Shown here in pieces: positions 18,831 to 27,486 of a DNA stretch of 64,000 bases; positions within the stretch are counted from its first letter, which is position 1, and each line of letters begins with the position of its first letter. Origin of the DNA: Opitutia bacterium (GTDB lineage: Bacteria > Verrucomicrobiota > Verrucomicrobiia > Opitutales > Seribacteraceae); NCBI GenBank assembly GCA_002716045.1, contig PAZC01000014.1, positions 36,750 through 100,749 on the forward strand. The letters run 5' to 3'. The notes beneath the pieces are model-generated. The model had not been told where the DNA came from. It worked only from the letters and a program-made list of their open reading frames with translations, and made no database searches. The translations under genes and the position numbers were made by a program.

Positions 18831-19262
18831 CTAAGCCTCGTCTTCCAGGCATTCACTGCACAATCCGTAAACCTCCAAAACGTGCGCAATATGAGAATAT
18901 CCGTTGGCTTCGGCCACCTTTCGCATCTCCTCGCCAACGCAAACATCCAAGCGTTCCGCTTGATGGCATTCTCGGCAAACCAAGTGATGATAATGCTCGT
19001 CGGGAGCAGTGAGCTCGAAAAGTTGAGCCCCGTTCTCCAAGGGGATGCGTTGCAGCACACCCGCTTTTTCGAAAGCTTCGATATTGCGATAAACCGTTAC
19101 CAGATCGAGGTCGCCACGCTCCCGGAGCTCCTCTGCATTAAGAGGTTTCTCTGCAGTCAACAAAGCAGCGATGACGCGTTCGCGTTTTTTGGTCACACGC
19201 ATCTTTCGCTCCTTCAATCGCGTAAGGATAGCTTCCAAATCTCTGGTTTGAGTGGCGGTCAC
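18831..19262 (-). CDS. Fur-family metalloregulator
   Basis: KKRERVIAALLTAEKPLNAEELRERGDLDLVTVYRNIEAFEKAGVLQRI, DEHYHHLVCRECHQAERLDVC, CSECLEDEA. ORF opens at 19352; GTG at 19262 or ATG at 19202 (preceded by AAGGAG) are more likely starts. Confidence 0.88.
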   Translation of the reverse strand: MTATQTRDLEAILTRLKERKMRVTKKRERVIAALLTAEKPLNAEELRERGDLDLVTVYRNIEAFEKAGVLQRIPLENGAQLFELTAPDEHYHHLVCRECHQAERLDVCVGEEMRKVAEANGYSHIAHVLEVYGLCSECLEDEA

Positions 19263-19272
19263 GAAAAAGAAA

Positions 19273-19284
19273 TCATTGCAATGA
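19273..19284. promoter_or_regulatory. 12-bp perfect palindrome TCATTGCAATGA just upstream of the Fur-family gene start
   Basis: Direct reading; shares the ATTGCAA core with the 15455-15491 cluster. Confidence 0.35.
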
Positions 19285-19289
19285 GAATA

Positions 19290-19366
19290 CCAGCATAATG
19301 GCTTGGGCAACGGTATTCTAGCAAACTTTTCCTCAAATGCCTTGCGAACCAAGCCATTTATGCTGG
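19290..19366. repeat. Inverted repeat flanking the fur/sufE divergent region
   Basis: CCAGCATAATGGCTTGG (19290-19306) vs CCAAGCCATTTATGCTGG (19349-19366), 17 bp arms with one inserted T, 42-bp spacer. Confidence 0.7.
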
Positions 19367-19405
19367 CAATGGCATTGTCTTGAACGAGACAAGGAAGTTA
19401 CTAGG

Positions 19406-19846
19406 ATGCCTTTTGCTTCTCATGCCATGACAATAGATGAAAAACGAGACCAATTGGTCGATGAACTGATGCCTTTCGAAGATCCCTTCGAACGCTTTGC
19501 TTACGTCATAGATCGGGCCAAGGCGGTTCCTCCACTGGACGATGAATACAAGGTGGATACGTTCCTGATAAAGGGTTGCATCTCTCAACTTTGGATATTT
19601 CCCCAGTTTCAAGATGGCAAATGTCATTACCAAGCGGACTCCGACGCCGCTATAACAAAGGGGACGGCCTCCCTGCTGTGCGAGTTGTACAGCGACGAGT
19701 CACCGCAAGCCATTATTGAACTGGAACCCGATTTCCTCGCCGATGTAGGCATCACCCAACACCTCTCGCCTAATCGTCGCAACGGTTTGAGTAGCGTGCG
19801 GCAAAAGATCAAGGCCTATGCCGAACTTTGTCTTCGTAACCAATAG
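19406..19846 (+). CDS. SufE-family protein
   Basis: LVDELMPFEDPFERFAYVIDRAKAVPPLDDEYKVDTFLIKGCISQLWI, typical SufE fold with conserved GC; ORF 19337..19846, start at 19406 or 19427. Confidence 0.9.
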   Translation: MPFASHAMTIDEKRDQLVDELMPFEDPFERFAYVIDRAKAVPPLDDEYKVDTFLIKGCISQLWIFPQFQDGKCHYQADSDAAITKGTASLLCELYSDESPQAIIELEPDFLADVGITQHLSPNRRNGLSSVRQKIKAYAELCLRNQ

Positions 19847-19920
19847 CGGCAAAGGTAAGTTGACCAAAAACAACGCTAGCCTAGGTTTTGCCAAAAGAAC
19901 TTCATCATGCTGTCCGCAGA

Positions 19921-21393
19921 ATGAACCCCGAAGCAGAGCTTTCATCGCAAATAAATTGCGAATACTTGGTCATCGGTTCCGGAGCCGGTGGTTCCGTGGT
20001 GGCGCGTGAATTGGCTCGGGCAGGGAAGGATGTGTTGATTGTGGAAGAAGGCGGGCATTTCAAGACCAGCGAATTCAACGACTCCACCGCCAATCAACTT
20101 AGGAAAATGTATCGCTCAGGCGGGGTCACACCGTTCATAGGCAAACCTATTGTGGGATTTGCCGAGGGGGCATGTGTGGGGGGCAGCACGGTGATCAATG
20201 CCGGTTACTTTTCACGAACTCCTCAACGCATTCTGGACCAATGGCAAAGTCGCTTGGGTCTGGAATCCTATGGCATGAAAGAATTGATTCCCCATTTTGA
20301 AAACATCGAGCGCGACTTGAGCGTAAGTACAAAAGCGGATGATGGTTCCAACAAGGATTCTGCGGCCATGGAAGAAGGTTGCCGAAAACTGGGTTGGCGA
20401 ATTGAGCCCGCTCCCAGGGTGATCAAGGATTGTTCAAACCAAAACCGATGCCCTACAGGATGCCCCACCGAAGCCAAACGGAGCATGTTGGTAAGTTACT
20501 TGCCACAGGCATTCACTGCAGGTGCCAAAATCATTCCGAACCTGCGGGTAACGAAAATCCTCAGCCAAGGAAACCGAATTAGTTGCGTAAAGGCAGGGGC
20601 CAAGGGTTCGGGGGAAGAAATCACAATTCGCCCGGAATTTGTGTTTCTTAGCGGCGGGGCCGTGCAGACTCCGTTTTTATTAAGGAAAAACGGCCTTTCC
20701 AAAAAGGCGGGGAAACGTCTGGAGTTTCACATGAACTTCAAGGTAGTGGCCAAGTTCGACCATGTCGTTGATGCAGAGAAATCAACCGTAAGCCTTAATT
20801 TTGTAAGAGAATTCGAGGACGAAGGGGCTTTGATCAGTCCCGCTAACTTCAGGTTGCCTTTCGTGCTGTCCACCTTGGCCCATCACGATAATTCAATGCT
20901 CAAGCAAGTGGTTGCGGAATCAAATCGTTACGGACTCTTCGTGACTCAAATACAATCCAGAAGCGTGGCCCGGGTTCACGCCCCCTTTGGTTCGCCTTTC
21001 ATGACCTACAAGTTTCACAAGGATGATCTCGACAGCTTGCGCTTGAACATGGTGCGAACCGGCAAGCTACTACTAGCCTCAGGTTGTGAGGAAATTCTCT
21101 TTCCCGTTCAAGGCATGGGACCTGTTGCCAATTTGGAAGACCTGGAAAGCGCCGCCGCCAAACTGAAACCCAAGGATATCGAGCTGGTAACCGTACATGC
21201 CATGAGCTCATGCCCTATGGGCCAGCAAAAGAACGGGGCGGTGGTGGACGAAAACGGACAAGTCTACAACTACGACAATTTGTATGTCTCCGATGCCAGC
21301 GTACTACCAACTAATATCGGGGAGAGCCCGCAAGCAACTATCATGGCCTTTGCTCACGAAATCGTTGCAAGGCATATCAGTGGCTTGAAATGA
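19921..21393 (+). CDS. GMC-family oxidoreductase
   Basis: YLVIGSGAGGSVVARELARAGKDVLIVEEGG FAD motif; VGGSTVINAGYFSRTP; C-terminal VHAMSSCPMG...LYVSDASVLPTNIGESPQATIMAFAH. Confidence 0.9.
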   Translation: MNPEAELSSQINCEYLVIGSGAGGSVVARELARAGKDVLIVEEGGHFKTSEFNDSTANQLRKMYRSGGVTPFIGKPIVGFAEGACVGGSTVINAGYFSRTPQRILDQWQSRLGLESYGMKELIPHFENIERDLSVSTKADDGSNKDSAAMEEGCRKLGWRIEPAPRVIKDCSNQNRCPTGCPTEAKRSMLVSYLPQAFTAGAKIIPNLRVTKILSQGNRISCVKAGAKGSGEEITIRPEFVFLSGGAVQTPFLLRKNGLSKKAGKRLEFHMNFKVVAKFDHVVDAEKSTVSLNFVREFEDEGALISPANFRLPFVLSTLAHHDNSMLKQVVAESNRYGLFVTQIQSRSVARVHAPFGSPFMTYKFHKDDLDSLRLNMVRTGKLLLASGCEEILFPVQGMGPVANLEDLESAAAKLKPKDIELVTVHAMSSCPMGQQKNGAVVDENGQVYNYDNLYVSDASVLPTNIGESPQATIMAFAHEIVARHISGLK

Positions 21394-21400
21394 AAATAGC

Positions 21401-22282
21401 TTGAAAAATTATTCCATGCCGCCAAGCCATTCTGACGTTTTCCGATCGCTCATGTTATTCTCTCGGTATTCTTTCGGTGTCCCCGGAAAACTCATTCTCC
21501 TTGGTCTGTTAATTACCGTACTCCCGGCAACCACCTCTGCCGAAAAGTGGAAACTAGTTTGGGCGGACGAATTCAATGGCAAGAAACTCGACTACTCCAA
21601 GTGGGGAATAGAAGTGAACGCCTTCGGGGGAGGGAACCAAGAACTCCAGATTTACACCGACCGTCCGGAGAACGTACGAGTTCAAAATGGCCGGCTAGTT
21701 ATCGAAGCCCGCAACGACGGCCATGCCGAAGTAGGCACCAAAAGGGATTATTCATCGGGGCGCATAAGAACCAAGCATCGGGGCGAGTGGCGATACGGTC
21801 GCATAGACGTTCGAGCCAAATTACCCGTTGGCAAGGGCATCTGGCCCGCTATCTGGATGCTTCCCACGGACAATGTCTATGGTACTTGGGCGTCCAGCGG
21901 AGAAATCGATATAATGGAGTTGGTTGGGCACGAACCCGACACCTACCACGGCACCTTGCACTATGGTGGCAAATGGCCAAACAACAAGCACACTGGAAAA
22001 CCATACAAGTTAACCTCAGGCACCTTTGCCGACACTTTTCACATCTTTTCCATCGTTTGGAAAGAGGGGGAAATCCATTGGTATCTGGACGGCAAGCTCT
22101 GGCAGAGCCAAAAGAAGTGGAGCAGCGAAGGCGGTAAGTATCCCGCTCCATTCGATCAACGTTTCCACCTCTTGATCAACTTGGCCATAGGCGGCAATTG
22201 GCCAGGACCGCCGGACGGCAAAACAAAATTTCCGGCTCAAATGCTTGTGGATTACGTTCGCGTTTATCAACGGAGCAAGTGA
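21401..22282 (+). CDS. Secreted glycoside hydrolase family 16 (beta-glucanase/laminarinase-like)
   Basis: GEIDIMELVGHEPDTYHGTLHYGG catalytic ExDxxE; WADEFNGKKLDYSKW; GIWPAIWMLP. Confidence 0.94.
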   Translation: MKNYSMPPSHSDVFRSLMLFSRYSFGVPGKLILLGLLITVLPATTSAEKWKLVWADEFNGKKLDYSKWGIEVNAFGGGNQELQIYTDRPENVRVQNGRLVIEARNDGHAEVGTKRDYSSGRIRTKHRGEWRYGRIDVRAKLPVGKGIWPAIWMLPTDNVYGTWASSGEIDIMELVGHEPDTYHGTLHYGGKWPNNKHTGKPYKLTSGTFADTFHIFSIVWKEGEIHWYLDGKLWQSQKKWSSEGGKYPAPFDQRFHLLINLAIGGNWPGPPDGKTKFPAQMLVDYVRVYQRSK

Positions 22283-22372
22283 GTTGCATTCAGGTAACCT
22301 TTGTAGAAAGATCGGTGTAATAAGGGTGTTCAAAGCAAAATTCATCATCGAAACAACCTAACCTCCAATCTT

Positions 22373-24391
22373 ATGAATATGGGCCTGCGTGTAATTCTTT
22401 GTCATTTGGCGATAGTTTCGCTGTTGGCAGCGGCTCCCTCGACCCCCGTCCGCCAAGGTCCCAAGCCAATCGATGCTGCCTCTCACGGCGTCGGGAGATG
22501 GGTAACTGATCTTTCTTTCAAAACAATTGATGGTCAAAAAGGGAAGTTGTCGGACTTCAAGAACAAGAAGGCCTTGGTGGTGGCGTTTACAGGGGCTTCT
22601 TGCCCGCTGAGCAAAAGGTTCGCTCCTACCTTGGCAGCGATCGAAGAGGAATACTCCAAGAAGGGCATCGCCTTTGTGTTCGTCGATCCCATTGCCATTG
22701 AAGGAGCCAAGGAAGACCTGCGCAAAATGGCCGAGGAACAAGGTTTCAAGGGGCCTGCAATCTTGGATGAGGATGAATCCTTAACCAAAGGTATGGGTGC
22801 TGGCACGACCACGGACACCTTCGTGCTGGACGCTGCCCGCACCCTTATCTATCGCGGACCCGTTGACGACCAGTACGGCATCGGGTACCAGCTTGACTCA
22901 CCTCGCAACCACTACCTCCGTGAAGCCCTTGACGCTCATTTGGCTGGAAAGCCTATCCCTGCAGAAGCGCTATGGGCTCCGGGTTGCGAACTCGACCTCG
23001 ATTCAAAAGATTCATCCAAGCAGGAACTGACTTACCACAATCGGATCTCTCGAATCTTGCAGAATCATTGCGTGGAGTGCCACCGCAAGGATGGAGTAGG
23101 CCCATTTGCTCTGGAAAGCTATGCGGACGCCAAGGAAAACGCAGGCATGATTCGCAAAGTGATCTCAGAGGGCATCATGCCACCTTGGTTCGCCGCAGCC
23201 CCACCGCCGGGACATTCCTCGCCATGGGCAAACGATCGTTCCCTGCCTGAAGAAGACAAGGCCGACTTGATCGCTTGGATTCGCCACGGCAAACCGGAAG
23301 GTAACCCTGATGACGGCCCTTTGCCGGTAGTCAGGGAAACTGAATGGACCATCGGTCAACCAGATGCAATTTTTTCCCTTCCTCGAGAAGTGCAGGTTAA
23401 GGCGACGGGGCAGATGCCCTATGTTTACCTGCGAGTGAAGACCGACTTCAAGGAGGACCGTTGGGTGGAAGCAGTCGAAGTGCGACCGACCGCGGCTCAA
23501 GCGGTACATCATGTGCTTGTTTTCGTAACCGAACAAGGCAGTTTCAATAGGAGTGAAAACGATTCTCTGGCCGCATACGTGCCAGGTAACACCTTTGTCG
23601 AATTTCCAGAGGGCGTGGCCAAGAAACTTCCTGCAGGCGCTACCCTACTCTTCCAGATGCATTACACCCCTTCGGGAAAAGCAACCAGTGACCGCACCCG
23701 GATCGGCCTTCGTTTCGCCGAGCAAACTCCGAAAAAGGTCGTGCGTACCCTCCCTGTGGCCAACCGTCGCCTGCGCATACCTGCAAATGAATCCAACCAC
23801 ATCGAAACCGCGTCCCGCTATGTTCCTACCGAAACCGTGGTGCGTGCCTTCATGCCGCATATGCATCTGCGAGGAAAGGCCTTCAAGTATGAGTTGCTTA
23901 CAAAGAATGGGGAACGAGAAACCCTTCTCGAGGTACCCCGCTACGACTTCAACTGGCAATTGCGTTACGAACTCAAACAACCGCGCACTTTGCCCGCTGG
24001 CAGCAGGATCGAGGTAACGGGAGTATTTGACAACAGTTCGGAAAACCCCGCCAATCCAGACCCAAATCGCATTGTCCGTTGGGGGGATCAATCGGAGCAG
24101 GAAATGCTCATCGGGTACGTGGAATGCGAGTTCGAAGCCAATGAACCGGAGGGCAGTAGGAAAAGATTTGGGGATCCCAACCTGTTTGCAAAACTTGATA
24201 AAAACAAGGATGGCTTTTTAACCAAAGACGAATTCACCCGCCCTGCCCTCTTCACCTTGTTTGACTCCAACAAGGACGGTCGCGTCAGCCGAGAAGAAGG
24301 GACCAAGGGAATAGCCAAGCTAAAGAAGCGGGAAGAAGACCTGCGACGCGGTCAAGAAGCATTGCGTGGACTGTTAAATCAATTTCGCTAA
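22373..24391 (+). CDS. Multidomain exported redoxin / heme c / Cu-monooxygenase-like / EF-hand protein
   Basis: AhpC/TSA-like N-terminus (GASCPLSKRFAPTL); CVECHRKDGVGPFALESY heme site; beta-rich middle with AVHHVLVFV and MHYTP; two EF-hands (LDKNKDGFLTKDEF, FDSNKDGRVSREE). Confidence 0.8.
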   Translation: MNMGLRVILCHLAIVSLLAAAPSTPVRQGPKPIDAASHGVGRWVTDLSFKTIDGQKGKLSDFKNKKALVVAFTGASCPLSKRFAPTLAAIEEEYSKKGIAFVFVDPIAIEGAKEDLRKMAEEQGFKGPAILDEDESLTKGMGAGTTTDTFVLDAARTLIYRGPVDDQYGIGYQLDSPRNHYLREALDAHLAGKPIPAEALWAPGCELDLDSKDSSKQELTYHNRISRILQNHCVECHRKDGVGPFALESYADAKENAGMIRKVISEGIMPPWFAAAPPPGHSSPWANDRSLPEEDKADLIAWIRHGKPEGNPDDGPLPVVRETEWTIGQPDAIFSLPREVQVKATGQMPYVYLRVKTDFKEDRWVEAVEVRPTAAQAVHHVLVFVTEQGSFNRSENDSLAAYVPGNTFVEFPEGVAKKLPAGATLLFQMHYTPSGKATSDRTRIGLRFAEQTPKKVVRTLPVANRRLRIPANESNHIETASRYVPTETVVRAFMPHMHLRGKAFKYELLTKNGERETLLEVPRYDFNWQLRYELKQPRTLPAGSRIEVTGVFDNSSENPANPDPNRIVRWGDQSEQEMLIGYVECEFEANEPEGSRKRFGDPNLFAKLDKNKDGFLTKDEFTRPALFTLFDSNKDGRVSREEGTKGIAKLKKREEDLRRGQEALRGLLNQFR

Positions 24392-25743
24392 AAGCGTCCG
24401 TCCAATTCAATCATTCTCTCGACGATTCGGACCATGGCCAAAGGGGGTATCGATTCACCGATCACTTGGCGAACCAAGAGGGGGGAAAAATCCAAACTGG
24501 GAACAGGTCGCCCGAAAGGTACCCCTTCAAAACGATACCGTTGCTTCCAGCGAGGGTGATCAAGAGTGCCGAGAAGAAGAATTTCCCTCAAGGAAAGGAC
24601 TCTGTGCTGGTCGGGATGACCCTTTAGGTCACTTGATATGACACCACTGTTCATGGTCAGGGTGCTGGCGGACTGATCCCATTTCATACGCCTATAGCTT
24701 GTACGAAACCCACGAACCAGTCGGACATTCCCATTTTTGCTAACGGTAGGTTTCGGCAAAGGTTTCAAACAGGAGCGACAGGTAACGACTTCAGGTGCAT
24801 GGGCATCCTTGCCGCAGGACGGGCATTGATGATTATCGAAAGCAGTACCTCCTTCCGGAGTGTGTTTCATCCAATAGTATTGGCGGTCATTCCAGCGCGG
24901 CACCCGATGGTAGGGATCGTTGGGATCAACGGGATTGTCCAGAGCATCAAGGGCAGGCAATCGGCCGATTGCCTCCCGTATAGTGACCGGCGACGGCAAA
25001 TCAGGACCTCCGTGAGTAAGGAGAGGATGTAACTGCGTGGGTTCATCGAAAAAGACCGCGTCAATGGGCGAAACTTTCTTTACCACTGCGGGCAGGCGAC
25101 ATCCTATCGTGATGAGGCGCTGCCTATGGTGGGGCACGCCATAGTGCCTGAAGTCAAGAATCGAGGATCTGATGGTATAACCGAGGGGATGCAGGCGGCG
25201 GGCAAGCAAATCGAGAATGTTTTCCGGTTCGCCATGCTCGTTTCGGATGACCGTGTTTTCCATCCTGCGAACGTTTTCCAAAAGGAACCAGTCGGGCTGC
25301 AGGGCCTCGACGACTTCGATCCCCGGTAAAACCAAGCGGTTCCTCTCGTCCTCCTTGGGACGATTACCTGAACGAATCGCAGAAGATATGCGTCCCGCTC
25401 CGTTGGCGGACATTCCCTGGCAAGGAGGCGACAAAGTGATCAACCAGGGACGCAAACTACCCAGTTTCCTTTTCATGAACTCGACGTAGGCAGGACCCAG
25501 CTTCCAGACATCTCCCTCGAACACCTCGGTGCCGGGAAAATTCCTACGGATCAACTCAGCCCGCGAGGGCACGATCTCACAAGCCGCCACAACAGGAATG
25601 TCCAAGCCCCACTCAATACCGACGTCACCCACACCTCCACCGGAAAACACCGATGCCGAAACCAAGGCCACCTCGTCATCCAAACGACGAAAGTTTTCGG
25701 TGGGCGCTTGATCGGCTTGGTTTGCTATCATCTTGGTTTGCAA
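24388..25743 (-). CDS. DNA (cytosine-5-)-methyltransferase, apparently orphan
   Basis: FSGGGVGDVGI (I), SPPCQGMS (IV), ENV (VI), FRHYGVPHHRQRLITIG (VIII), DQSASTLT (IX), GESIPPLA (X); CPSC...CRSC zinc ribbon before motif IX. Confidence 0.93.
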   Translation of the reverse strand: MQTKMIANQADQAPTENFRRLDDEVALVSASVFSGGGVGDVGIEWGLDIPVVAACEIVPSRAELIRRNFPGTEVFEGDVWKLGPAYVEFMKRKLGSLRPWLITLSPPCQGMSANGAGRISSAIRSGNRPKEDERNRLVLPGIEVVEALQPDWFLLENVRRMENTVIRNEHGEPENILDLLARRLHPLGYTIRSSILDFRHYGVPHHRQRLITIGCRLPAVVKKVSPIDAVFFDEPTQLHPLLTHGGPDLPSPVTIREAIGRLPALDALDNPVDPNDPYHRVPRWNDRQYYWMKHTPEGGTAFDNHQCPSCGKDAHAPEVVTCRSCLKPLPKPTVSKNGNVRLVRGFRTSYRRMKWDQSASTLTMNSGVISSDLKGHPDQHRVLSLREILLLGTLDHPRWKQRYRFEGVPFGRPVPSLDFSPLLVRQVIGESIPPLAMVRIVERMIELDGRF

Positions 25744-25878
25744 CTTAAACGTAAGCGCCTCCCAATGAAAGCGTCAAGGAACGGCTTAACTTTTGCTCAA
25801 GTTAGGGCATTTTCCCGTGGACGTCGAAGGAGGCATTCCCATTCTCGACATCACCTCATTGAATCAACCCGAACACCC

Positions 25879-27474
25879 ATGAAGAAAGCTCTTGCACTCA
25901 TTCTTTTGTTGGCGGCTCCCCTGTCCGCTCTTTTCGCGCATGACCCTGCCTCTGAAATGGCCGCGGCAGCCAAGCTATTCATTGCCTCTCTCGATGAAAA
26001 GGCAAAGAAGGCCGCTCTTTTCCCCTGGGATAGCAAACAACGCGGACGGTGGCACTACGTACCGGATAAGTTCATTAAACCTGATGGCAAACGCCAAGGG
26101 CTCGTCATCAAGAACATGACGGCTCAACAACGCATACTAGCGCACGGATTGCTTTCTTCCGCTCTCAGTCATCGCGGTTATCTGGAAACCACCACGATCA
26201 TGACCTTGGAACAAATCCTATTTGAGATGGAAAAACGCGACATCCGTGACCCTGAACTCTACTATGTCTGCATCTTTGGAACTCCCGCCAAGGCCGGCAC
26301 CTGGGGCTGGCGTTTCGAAGGCCATCACCTTTCCTTGAACTTCACCATGGTGCACGGAAGGATTTTCTCAGTTACCCCCAGTTTCTTTGGCACCAACCCC
26401 GCAGAGGTAAAGGAAGGTCCGTTCAAAGGTCTCAAGGTACTTGCGGACGAAGAAGACAAGGCAAGAAAACTGGCCCGATCGCTTTCCCCCCCGCAACGCG
26501 AGCTAGGCATCCTTTCGGACAAGGCTCCCGCAGACATCTTGACCAAGCAGGACAGCGTAATCAATCGAGACACCTTCTTTCCGCCGAAAGGATTACCCAT
26601 CACCAAAATGAACTCTCGCCAAAAAGGTTGGTTGGCAGAAGTAGTTGAGGCATATGCAGCCAAGCATCGCCCTGAAGTACTTGCTCAAGTAACTAGCAAG
26701 AATCCACTAATCGATCCAAAGGAAACCTATTTCGCTTGGGCCGGTAGCCGCAGTCCAGGGCAAGGCCATTACTATCGCATACAGACACCAAAGTTCCTCT
26801 TCGAATACGACTGCACCCAAAACGGAGCCAACCACGTGCATGCTGTTTGGCGCGATTTCGATGGTGACTTCGGGCGCGATCTGCTGGGACAACATCTGGG
26901 CGAAGCTCACAAACTCGAAAAAGGTTGGGAAAGCCTATTCGACGGCAAAACGCTCAAGGGTTGGAAAGCAAATGAAAACGAGGATTCCTTCAGCGTGCGA
27001 GACGGTTGCATCGTGGCCAATGCCCCGGGCAGATGCCATCTTTTCTATGAAACCAAGAAGCCCTTCAAGAACTTCGAGTTCAAGGCCGAGGTAATGACCC
27101 TACCTCACTCCAACGCAGGCATCTATTTTCATACCAAGTTCCAAGATGAAGGATGGCCCAAGGCGGGCTTCGAGTGCCAAATCAACAACACCTATCACGA
27201 CCCCAAGAAAACTGCGAGTGTCTACGGGGTAAAAGACACCCTCGTGGCTCCCGCCAAAGACGACGAGTGGTTTGAGGTGTATATCAAGGTGGATGGTAAG
27301 AAAGTCGTGACCAAAGTGAATGGCAAGACCATCGTCGAATGGACGCAACCGGATGACTGGAAAGCCGGAGACAGTTTCGAAAGGATACTCGGTGAAGGCA
27401 CCTTTGCCCTCCAAGGCCACGATCCCGGAAGTACGGTTTTGTTCCGTAACCTGCGCGTGAAACGCCTCCCTTAA
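25879..27474 (+). CDS. DUF3500 - DUF1080 fusion, secreted
   Basis: Signal peptide MKKALALILLLAAPLSALFA; DUF3500-like LTAQQR..ALLSSALSHRGYLET...GKAGTWGWRFEGHHLSLNFT; then DUF1080 GWESLFDGKTLKGWKANENEDSFSVRDGCIVAN. Confidence 0.85.
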   Translation: MKKALALILLLAAPLSALFAHDPASEMAAAAKLFIASLDEKAKKAALFPWDSKQRGRWHYVPDKFIKPDGKRQGLVIKNMTAQQRILAHGLLSSALSHRGYLETTTIMTLEQILFEMEKRDIRDPELYYVCIFGTPAKAGTWGWRFEGHHLSLNFTMVHGRIFSVTPSFFGTNPAEVKEGPFKGLKVLADEEDKARKLARSLSPPQRELGILSDKAPADILTKQDSVINRDTFFPPKGLPITKMNSRQKGWLAEVVEAYAAKHRPEVLAQVTSKNPLIDPKETYFAWAGSRSPGQGHYYRIQTPKFLFEYDCTQNGANHVHAVWRDFDGDFGRDLLGQHLGEAHKLEKGWESLFDGKTLKGWKANENEDSFSVRDGCIVANAPGRCHLFYETKKPFKNFEFKAEVMTLPHSNAGIYFHTKFQDEGWPKAGFECQINNTYHDPKKTASVYGVKDTLVAPAKDDEWFEVYIKVDGKKVVTKVNGKTIVEWTQPDDWKAGDSFERILGEGTFALQGHDPGSTVLFRNLRVKRLP

Positions 27475-27486
27475 CAATCCTTTGCC

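Noticed and set aside
24388-25743. Restriction-modification or phage island around the cytosine methyltransferase
   Set aside because: Flanking genes are a redoxin/EF-hand protein and a DUF3500-DUF1080 protein; no endonuclease, integrase or phage gene seen.
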